Shown: positions 13,819 to 18,349 of the stretch, one piece after another
How the letters are laid out: each line of letters starts with the position of its first letter
Numbering within the stretch: position 1 is the stretch's first letter
From: Pelethousia sp002409725
GTDB taxonomy: Bacteria > Bacillota > Clostridia > Christensenellales > CAG-138
DNA: 18,349 nucleotides
Direction: 5' to 3'
NCBI GenBank assembly: GCA_937915455.1
Contig: CALDNN010000124.1
Span: 1-18,349, forward strand
The notes under the pieces: generated by a model
Database searches by the model: none
What the model saw: the letters and a program-made list of their open reading frames with translations, nothing else
What the model was told of the DNA's origin: nothing
Made by a program: the position numbers and the translations under genes

Positions 13819-13928
13819 ACCTTCGCCCCCAGCGGGGGTGCAGGGGGCACGCGCCCCCTGCGGCAGGGTACGGGGGGTGCCAGCCCCCCGTAGCTTGGAG
13901 GTTGGCTAAACGCCGGGAAGCAGGCATA

Positions 13929-13957
13929 CAAAAAGAAGCGGCATTGACCGCTTCTTT
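13929..13957 (-). terminator. Rho-independent terminator of metG
   Basis: On the minus strand AAAGAAGCGG (13957-13948) pairs with CCGCTTCTTT (13941-13932) through ten pairs with a six-base loop, and the run of T ends at 13930. The stem begins seven bases past the metG stop codon. Confidence 0.88.
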
Positions 13958-13964
13958 AAAATGC

Positions 13965-16007
13965 TTAACCGATCTGGCTCCCACCGGCGAATTCGGGATC
14001 AACGGTAGTCAATAGCGACAACGTTTCCTCTTCTCCCTCGCCCGTAATGGCGGAAAGGATCATGCCCTGGCTCTCGATGCCGCACATCTTGCGGGGCTTG
14101 AGGTTGACCACGGCGATCACGTTTTTACCGATCAGCGCTTCCGGTTCCGGGTACCACTTGCGGATACCCGAAAGGATGGTGCGAGGCTCCCCGTCGCCCG
14201 CGTCCAGGGTGAATTGCAGCAGCTTTTCACTCTTTTTTACGAACTGGCAATCCAACACGCGGCACACGCGCATCTGCACCTTCTCAAACTCGGGAAATTC
14301 AATGACCTGCGCGGCCGGCGTGGATTGGGCCTGCCCGGCCGCTTGCGGCGCGGCCTGTTCGGCGGATGCTGCCGACTCGGGCTTTGCTTTCGGCACGGGC
14401 GCAGCGGATGCCGCAGCCTCGGCCTGGGCCTTGGCGGTTTCCGCCTCAAGGATTTCCAGCTCGGCCTTTACGTCGATGCGGGGGAAGAGCGCCTCGCCCT
14501 TGTGCAGGATGGTGCCTGGGGCCATATCCCCATAAGAGAGGGAGAGCGCATCCGTGAGCGGGCCCTCTTCGATGCCCAGCTGGGCAAAGATGCGGGGGGC
14601 TGTATCCGGCAGGTAGGGCTGAAGCATCACGCCCACAAAGCGCAGGCATTCCGCTAGGTTATAGAGCACCGTGGCCAGCCTGGCCTGGGTAGCTTCATCC
14701 TTAGCCAGGGCCCAGGGCATGGTTACGTCGATATACTTGTTGCAGGCGCGCACCAGGCTGAAGGTGGCCTCCAGCGCTTCGGGCAGCAGGAGCTTGGCCA
14801 TGCAATCCTCAACCTTGGCAGCTAGGGCGCGGGCTTGGGCCACGAGTGCGTCGTCCTCCGCAGGCACAGGAGCCGTGGGAGCGGGTAGCACGCCGTGGAA
14901 ATATTTCTCCGTCATGCTCACCGTGCGGGAGAGCAGGTTGCCAAGATCATTCGCCAAATCGGAATTGATGCGGTAGATCAGCGCTTCGTTGGAGAACACG
15001 CCGTCGCTGCCGAAAGGCACCTCCCGCAAGAGGAAATAGCGGATGGCGTCCACCCCGTAGCGCTCGCAGAGCTTGACGGGGTCTACCACATTGCCCTTGG
15101 ATTTGCTCATCTTGCCGCCGTCGAGCACCAGCCAGCCGTGGCCGAAAACCTGCTTGGGAAGCGGCTCGCCCAGGGCCATCAGCATGATGGGCCAGATGAT
15201 GGTATGGAAGCGCACGATCTCCTTGCCGACGAGGTGCACATCCGCGGGCCAGTATTTGCGATACATGCTGTCATCGTCCGAATAGAAGCCCAGCTTGGTG
15301 ATGTAGTTGGAAAGCGCATCCAGCCACACGTAAACCACGTGCTTTTCATCGAAATCGACCGGGATGCCCCACTTGAAGCTGGTGCGGGAAACGCAAAGAT
15401 CCTCGAGGCCCGGCAGCAGGAAGTTTTGCAGCATTTCGTTGGTGCGGCTCACGGGCTGAATGAACTCCGGGTTATCCTTAATGTACTGGATCAAACGATC
15501 CGCATACTTCGAAAGACGGAAGAAATAGCTTTCCTCCTCCACCATTTCTACTGGCCTGCCACAATCCGGGCAGCAGCCGTCCTTGAGCTGGCGCTCGAGC
15601 CAGAAGCTTTCGCAGGGTGTGCAGTAATGCCCGGTATAGGCGGATTTATAGATATCCCCCTGGTCGTAGAGCTTTTTGAAGATCTTTTGCACGGCCTTTA
15701 CGTGGTAATCATCCGTGGTGCGGATGAACCCATCATTGGAGATGTTCATCAGCTTCCACAGCGACTTGAAGGTGGCCACGATATCATCCACATATTTTTG
15801 GGGCGTAACGCCCTTTTCCTTGGCCTTGCGCTCGATCTTCTGGCCGTGCTCGTCCGAGCCGGTGAGGAAATACACGTCATAGCCCGTCATCCGCTTGTAG
15901 CGGGCGATCGCGTCCGCAGCCACGGTGCAGTAGGCATGGCCGATATGCAGCTTGTCGCTGGGATAGTAGATGGGCGTCGTTACGTAAAAGGTTTTCTTTT
16001 CTGCCAT
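13965..16007 (-). CDS. metG: Methionyl-tRNA synthetase with C-terminal tRNA-binding domain
   Basis: The 680-residue class I synthetase charges tRNA-Met with methionine using ATP. The nucleotide-binding motifs are intact: KLHIGHAY (20-27) and KMSKS (299-303). The connective insert has a four-cysteine zinc site (C129, C132, C146, C149). The anticodon-binding helical domain covers about 345-500 and includes NKYIDVTMPWALAKD. An alanine-rich, probably flexible linker (about 525-566) leads to an EMAP/Trbp111-like tRNA-binding domain (572-680, FPEFEKVQMRVCRVLDC...LKPRKMCGIESQGMIL), which also mediates dimerisation. The frame is open for 86 more codons upstream, but that stretch overlaps rsmI and lacks family similarity. 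The ATG at 16007 has AAGGAAG nine bases before it. A TATACT at 16046-16041 could be its -10 box, though no good -35 is seen. No T-box leader was found. Confidence 0.96.
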   Translation of the reverse strand: MAEKKTFYVTTPIYYPSDKLHIGHAYCTVAADAIARYKRMTGYDVYFLTGSDEHGQKIERKAKEKGVTPQKYVDDIVATFKSLWKLMNISNDGFIRTTDDYHVKAVQKIFKKLYDQGDIYKSAYTGHYCTPCESFWLERQLKDGCCPDCGRPVEMVEEESYFFRLSKYADRLIQYIKDNPEFIQPVSRTNEMLQNFLLPGLEDLCVSRTSFKWGIPVDFDEKHVVYVWLDALSNYITKLGFYSDDDSMYRKYWPADVHLVGKEIVRFHTIIWPIMLMALGEPLPKQVFGHGWLVLDGGKMSKSKGNVVDPVKLCERYGVDAIRYFLLREVPFGSDGVFSNEALIYRINSDLANDLGNLLSRTVSMTEKYFHGVLPAPTAPVPAEDDALVAQARALAAKVEDCMAKLLLPEALEATFSLVRACNKYIDVTMPWALAKDEATQARLATVLYNLAECLRFVGVMLQPYLPDTAPRIFAQLGIEEGPLTDALSLSYGDMAPGTILHKGEALFPRIDVKAELEILEAETAKAQAEAAASAAPVPKAKPESAASAEQAAPQAAGQAQSTPAAQVIEFPEFEKVQMRVCRVLDCQFVKKSEKLLQFTLDAGDGEPRTILSGIRKWYPEPEALIGKNVIAVVNLKPRKMCGIESQGMILSAITGEGEEETLSLLTTVDPEFAGGSQIG

Positions 16008-16084
16008 GGGACATATCTTCCTTACTGATAGATTTTCTCTAGTATATCCAAGAGTGTACCAAAACGCGCGTATTTTGGCAATGT

Positions 16085-16951
16085 TTATCCCTTGATCTCC
16101 AAGGCCCGGCGGTAGGCCTCGTTCCGGGGAACATCCAAGAGGGCGCTGGCCTGGCGCGCCGCATCCTTGGCGCTGAGACCCTCTGAAAGCAGGCGGTTGA
16201 GCGTTTCGTCCAGGTCGGCCCCGCCCGCAGGTTCTTCCAAGCAGCCGCCGATAAGCAGCACGCATTCACCCTTGGGCGGCTCGTCCTTGTAGCGTTCGGC
16301 CAGGGCGGAAAGGGTAGAACGGACAGCCTCTTCATATACCTTGCTTAGCTCCCGGCAGAGCGCGGCGGGGCGCTCGCCCCAGGCGGCCAGCAGGTCTTGC
16401 GCGGTCTCGGCCACGCGCAGAGGGCTTTCGTAAAAGATTACCGTGCCCTTCTGCCGGGCCAGCCTGGCGATGGCCTCCCGCCGCTCCTTGCCGCCACGGG
16501 GCAAGAACCCGGCGAAAACCGCCTCCACCGTGGGCAGGCCGCTCAATACCAGGGCCGTGAGGCTGGCGCTGGGGCCGGGCAGCACGCAAAAGGGAACGCC
16601 CTCGGCGATGCATTGGCGCACCAGCCGCTCGCCTGGGTCTGAAATGCCGGGCATTCCCGCATCGCTTACATAGGCCACGGCCTCGCCTGCAAGAACCCGG
16701 GCGGCGATCTCCTCCGCCCGCTGGGCCTCGTTGTGCGTGTGGCAGGAGAGCAGTGGCTTTTTGATATCCAAATGCCGCAGCAAAATCGCCGTGCGCCGGG
16801 TATCCTCGCAATAGATGGCTTCGCACGCCGACAGAGTATTGATGGCCCTAAGGGTGATATCCTCCAGGTTGCCGATGGGCGTGGGGCAAAGGTAGAGCAT
16901 GGGCTCCAGAGCTTCATCGCTGCGGGTCACAGGCGTATCGTCTCTTCCCAT
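16085..16951 (-). CDS. rsmI: 16S rRNA (cytidine-1402 2'-O)-methyltransferase
   Basis: The 288-residue protein is RsmI (COG0313, tetrapyrrole-methylase fold). It methylates the ribose of C1402 in the decoding centre of 16S rRNA using S-adenosylmethionine. Visible family blocks are LYLCPTPIGNLEDITLRAI (19-37), YCEDTRRTAILLRHL, LLSCHTHNEAQRAEEI, VAYVSDAGMPGISDPGERLV, VLPGPSASLTALVLSGLP, FAGFLPRGGKER and VIFYESPLRVAET. The C-terminal 60 residues are the usual small helical tail. The ATG at 16951 was chosen because a GGAGG lies seven bases upstream. This makes the gene overlap trmN6 by 25 bases, indicating coupling. A second ATG at codon 18 is also possible. In B. subtilis a GIY-YIG nuclease gene lies between these two genes; here it is absent. 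Confidence 0.95.
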   Translation of the reverse strand: MGRDDTPVTRSDEALEPMLYLCPTPIGNLEDITLRAINTLSACEAIYCEDTRRTAILLRHLDIKKPLLSCHTHNEAQRAEEIAARVLAGEAVAYVSDAGMPGISDPGERLVRQCIAEGVPFCVLPGPSASLTALVLSGLPTVEAVFAGFLPRGGKERREAIARLARQKGTVIFYESPLRVAETAQDLLAAWGERPAALCRELSKVYEEAVRSTLSALAERYKDEPPKGECVLLIGGCLEEPAGGADLDETLNRLLSEGLSAKDAARQASALLDVPRNEAYRRALEIKG

Positions 16952-17595
16952 ACCAGGCCCTCCCCCCCGCCTTTGCGGGCTTCCAGCAAGATCAAATACG
17001 GCGGGCGTCCCCCCGGCGGTCCCGGCTTATCCCCAGCCGCCACGGGCTGCATCCGCTTGGGCTGCAAGCCCTCGTTCACCAGCGCAGCCATGCAGGCGGC
17101 CAGGCCCTGCGCCGGGTAGCAGAGGAAAAGCCTGCCGCCATTTTTGAGCATGCGCCGGCTGCAAGCTGCAACATCGGAGATGGTGGCCGCCTCCTGATGC
17201 GTGCAGAGCCGCCGGGCAGCATCCGGGCTGGCCGTGCCCTCGCTGAAATAGGGCGGGTTGCAAACGACGGCCGCATAGGGCGGCTCGCCTGCACCGAGCT
17301 TCAACTCCCGCAGATCCGCCTCGAGTACGCGGATGACCTGCCCATTCATCTGTGCCGAGGCGCGGCATAATTCGCAAGCCTCGGGCCGGATGTCGACGGC
17401 CGTGACCTCCGCCCCGGTGCGCCGCTCGAGCAGCACGGAAAGGATGCCGCAGCCGCAGCCCAGGTCGAGCAGGCGCCCCCCTGCCTTAACACGCGTAAAA
17501 CCGGCCAGCAGCACCGCGTCATGCCCATAGCTGAAGCCCGGCTTTTCCACCGCGATGCTTAGGCCGCCCTCTTGCAGATCTTCAATGGCATACAT
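16927..17595 (-). CDS. trmN6: tRNA1(Val) (adenine-37-N6)-methyltransferase family protein
   Basis: The 222-residue SAM-dependent methyltransferase has motif I LDLGCGCGILSVLLERR, an acidic motif II (VTAVDIRPEACELC), and the N6-adenine catalytic motif NPPY in VVCNPPYFSEGTASPDAARR. The N-terminal DLQEGGLSIAVEKPGFSYGHDAVLLAGF is the typical start of the TrmN6/YabB group (COG4123). E. coli YfiC/TrmM modifies A37 of tRNA1-Val; the exact tRNA in Firmicutes is less clear. The ATG at 17595 gives a standard N-terminus. The frame is open upstream into the ribbon-helix-helix gene but without family similarity. No ribosome binding site is visible. Instead TGCTATACT ends six bases before the ATG, so a leaderless transcript is possible. 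It overlaps rsmI at its 3' end. Confidence 0.88.
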   Translation of the reverse strand: MYAIEDLQEGGLSIAVEKPGFSYGHDAVLLAGFTRVKAGGRLLDLGCGCGILSVLLERRTGAEVTAVDIRPEACELCRASAQMNGQVIRVLEADLRELKLGAGEPPYAAVVCNPPYFSEGTASPDAARRLCTHQEAATISDVAACSRRMLKNGGRLFLCYPAQGLAACMAALVNEGLQPKRMQPVAAGDKPGPPGGRPPYLILLEARKGGGEGLVWEETIRL

Positions 17596-17600
17596 ATTCT

Positions 17601-17609
17601 TAGTATAGC
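17601..17609 (-). promoter_or_regulatory. Candidate extended -10 box for trmN6
   Basis: TGCTATACT on the minus strand matches the extended -10 consensus TGnTATAAT at all but one base. A start six to seven bases further on would fall at the trmN6 ATG, predicting a leaderless mRNA. The -35 region is weak. Confidence 0.45.
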
Positions 17610-17653
17610 ACAATTCGCCCGCTTTGGCAGTGATTTTGCACGGCGGAACGGGC

Positions 17654-17839
17654 TTAATCCCCGTTCGCGGTATCTTCCAATACGATCTTGCCGTGCTTAT
17701 CTTCAAAGTGGGCGATGAAGCTGCGGATGAAGATCAGCAGCTGCCCGTTGGCAGAGCGCTGGTCATAGGCGCACACATAGCGGAATTTGCGCAGCATTTC
17801 ATCATCAATGCGCAGGGATAGATGCCGTATCTTATTCAT
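17654..17839 (-). CDS. Small ribbon-helix-helix (Arc/CopG-like) DNA-binding protein
   Basis: This 61-residue protein begins MNKIRHLSLRIDDEMLRKFRYVCAYDQRSANGQ and continues into an amphipathic helix LLIFIRSFIAHFEDKHGKI. That is the beta strand (RHLSLRI) plus two-helix layout of Arc-type ribbon-helix-helix repressors, which bind DNA as dimers by inserting the paired strand in the major groove. Alternating residues of the strand (R5, L7, L9 or H6, S8, R10) would contact DNA. The gene has a strong GGAGGGG site about ten bases before the ATG, so it is a real gene despite its size. It is divergent from spmA and lies 58 bases upstream of trmN6. Its target is unknown; the inverted repeats in the shared upstream region are candidates for autoregulation. 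Confidence 0.8.
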   Translation of the reverse strand: MNKIRHLSLRIDDEMLRKFRYVCAYDQRSANGQLLIFIRSFIAHFEDKHGKIVLEDTANGD

Positions 17840-17860
17840 AAAAGTGGCCCCTCCGTGATG

Positions 17861-17889
17861 CTGTTATGGGTTCGTTTCAGGTCTATAAT
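17861..17889 (+). promoter_or_regulatory. Candidate promoter towards spmA
   Basis: A perfect TATAAT (17884-17889) lies 17 bases after CTGTTA (17861-17866), a poor -35 match. It would give a leader of about 140 bases before spmA. A sporulation sigma-E-like pair nearer the gene (GCATAAA, 15 bases, CATATCTAT near 17978-18008) was also seen but matches weakly. Confidence 0.35.
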
Positions 17890-17925
17890 AGGCCATTTCG
17901 TTTGCCAAGAACCCGCCATGGGTTC
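17880..17925. promoter_or_regulatory. Candidate operator sites between the divergent regulator and spmA
   Basis: GGTCTATAATAGGCC (17880-17894) is a dyad with six of seven arm positions symmetric and overlaps the TATAAT. GAACCC-GCCAT-GGGTTC (17909-17925) is a perfect inverted repeat, and ATGGGTTC occurs twice as a direct repeat (17866-17873 and 17918-17925). Binding by the adjacent ribbon-helix-helix protein is inferred only from position. Confidence 0.4.
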
Positions 17926-18038
17926 AAAACATTCGGCTTTGCGCACGCGCAGCGCAGGCGCATGCAAAATCCCCCCGCATAAACCCCCCGCCTCGCTTCA
18001 TATCTATGCTAATACGGGGAAATGCGAGGTGAGGGCCT

Positions 18039-18349
18039 ATGATGAAGTGGGTCTGGGGGGGCATGCTGGCTGCCGGACTGCTGGCCGGCATGCTCACAGG
18101 GGACGCCCAGGGCGCGGCGGATGCGCTGGCCGCCGGAGCCGCCGAAGCGGTAGCCCTGTGCATTTCCCTCTCCGGCGCCTATATGCTGTGGATGGGGCTG
18201 ATGGCCATCGCCGAGGAGGCGGGGCTGGTGCAAAAGCTGAGCAGGGCCACGCAGCCCCTGCTTAAGCGGCTGTTCCCCGGCTCGCCCGGCGCGGTGGCTG
18301 CGGTAACGCTGAATCTTTGCGCCAATTTTTTCGGCCTGGGCAGTGCGGC
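18039..18349 (+). CDS. spmA: Spore maturation protein A (3' truncated)
   Basis: The frame runs off the window end after 103 codons and encodes a hydrophobic membrane protein of the nucleoside-recognition (Gate) superfamily. The order W-x-GM(L)-GLLAGMLTGDAQGAADALAAGAAEAVALCISLSGAYMLWMGLMAIAEEAGLVQKLSRATQPLLKRLFPGSPGA...NLCANFFGLGSA matches SpmA of spore formers. SpmA acts with SpmB in the forespore for core dehydration and heat resistance, and spmB is expected to follow outside the window. The start has two adjacent ATG codons (18039 and 18042) behind an AGGTGAGGG site. A run of seven G (18055-18061) lies at codons 6-8. The intergenic leader carries repeated CCCCCCGC blocks. Confidence 0.9.
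   Translation, partial: MMKWVWGGMLAAGLLAGMLTGDAQGAADALAAGAAEAVALCISLSGAYMLWMGLMAIAEEAGLVQKLSRATQPLLKRLFPGSPGAVAAVTLNLCANFFGLGSA

Larger units (their letters stand above)
13434..13928. other. Intergenic region metG/cotH: hairpins plus repeat copy B, no gene
   Basis: About 500 bases separate the metG terminator from the cotH-like gene and hold no convincing gene. Besides the repeat there is GCAGCCCT-N6-AGGGCTGC (13509-13530) and GCGGCT-GCGA-AGCCGC near 13640. A tight run of three strong hairpins follows: CCCCC-AGC-GGGGG (13826-13838), GCAGGGGGC-ACGC-GCCCCCTGC (13840-13861) and TACGGGGGG-N6-CCCCCCGTA (13869-13892). Short open frames on both strands have no ribosome binding site and are explained by high GC content. 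Confidence 0.6.

Noticed and set aside
14895..16028. A 377-codon open frame on the + strand opposite metG, and similar long antisense frames opposite the ABC exporter, dehydrogenase and tatD genes
   Set aside because: They lie wholly opposite well-supported genes, lack ribosome binding sites and family similarity, and are expected from GC-rich codon bias.
16008..16084. T-box or SAM riboswitch in front of metG
   Set aside because: The gap is only 77 bases, with a weak six-pair hairpin, and no conserved T-box or S-box sequence.
16008..16265. An 86-codon N-terminal extension of metG
   Set aside because: It overlaps rsmI, has no family similarity, and the internal ATG has a good ribosome binding site and the standard MetRS N-terminus.
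17596..17706. A 37-codon N-terminal extension of trmN6
   Set aside because: It overlaps the ribbon-helix-helix gene and lacks similarity to the family, which starts at M-x-x-I-D/E-D-L-Q.
1..18349. CRISPR arrays, tRNA genes, transposases, integrases or prophage genes
   Set aside because: None was found: no regularly spaced direct repeats, no cloverleaf sequence and no mobile-element protein motifs.

Overview
The window is ordinary chromosome from a GC-rich, probably spore-forming member of the Bacillota, class Clostridia. The reasons are a spore-maturation gene (spmA), a CotH-type spore-coat kinase homologue, strong AGGAGG ribosome binding sites, an FMN riboswitch in front of a RibU-type ECF substrate-binding gene, and a trmN6-rsmI-metG-tatD gene order that recalls the yabB-yabC-metS-yabD neighbourhood of Bacillus subtilis. 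A more precise placement (for example Christensenellales) would be a guess. No tRNA, rRNA, CRISPR array, integrase or transposase was seen.

Layout. Bases 1-3292 read on the + strand: the 3' end of gyrA, a 380-base intergenic region with stacked hairpins and one copy of a dispersed repeat, a CCA-adding enzyme, and an alpha/beta hydrolase with its own promoter and terminator. Bases 3505-17839 form a nearly continuous minus-strand block. In transcription order this is: a small ribbon-helix-helix regulator, trmN6, rsmI, metG, (intergenic region with the second repeat copy), cotH-like, VTC polyphosphate polymerase, DUF4956 membrane protein, an ABC exporter half-transporter, a gpsA-like gene, tatD, a 3-hydroxyacyl-CoA dehydrogenase, and then ribU behind its own promoter and FMN riboswitch. 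Bases 18039-18349 hold the start of spmA on the + strand, divergent from the ribbon-helix-helix gene.

How the genes fit together. The trmN6/rsmI/metG/tatD/cca genes are translation and RNA housekeeping. The most interesting unit is cotH-vtc-DUF4956 (9000-13433). It encodes a membrane-anchored, predicted extracytoplasmic atypical kinase with three lamin-tail modules, a cytosolic polyphosphate polymerase whose start codon overlaps the kinase stop codon, and a four-helix membrane protein of unknown function. The predicted catalytic residues of the kinase and polymerase are present, so this looks like a working but functionally uncharacterised phosphate/polyphosphate surface module. It lies between metG and tatD, which are often neighbours in Firmicutes.

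Non-coding structure worth attention: a dispersed repeat of about 100-150 bp in two copies (551-650 and 13709-13818) with a structure-preserving difference between copies; a family of three palindromic hairpins sharing GGCGCAT-N5-ATGCGCC; a ten-adenine tract inside the cotH reading frame; and dyad and direct repeats in the regulator/spmA divergent promoter region.
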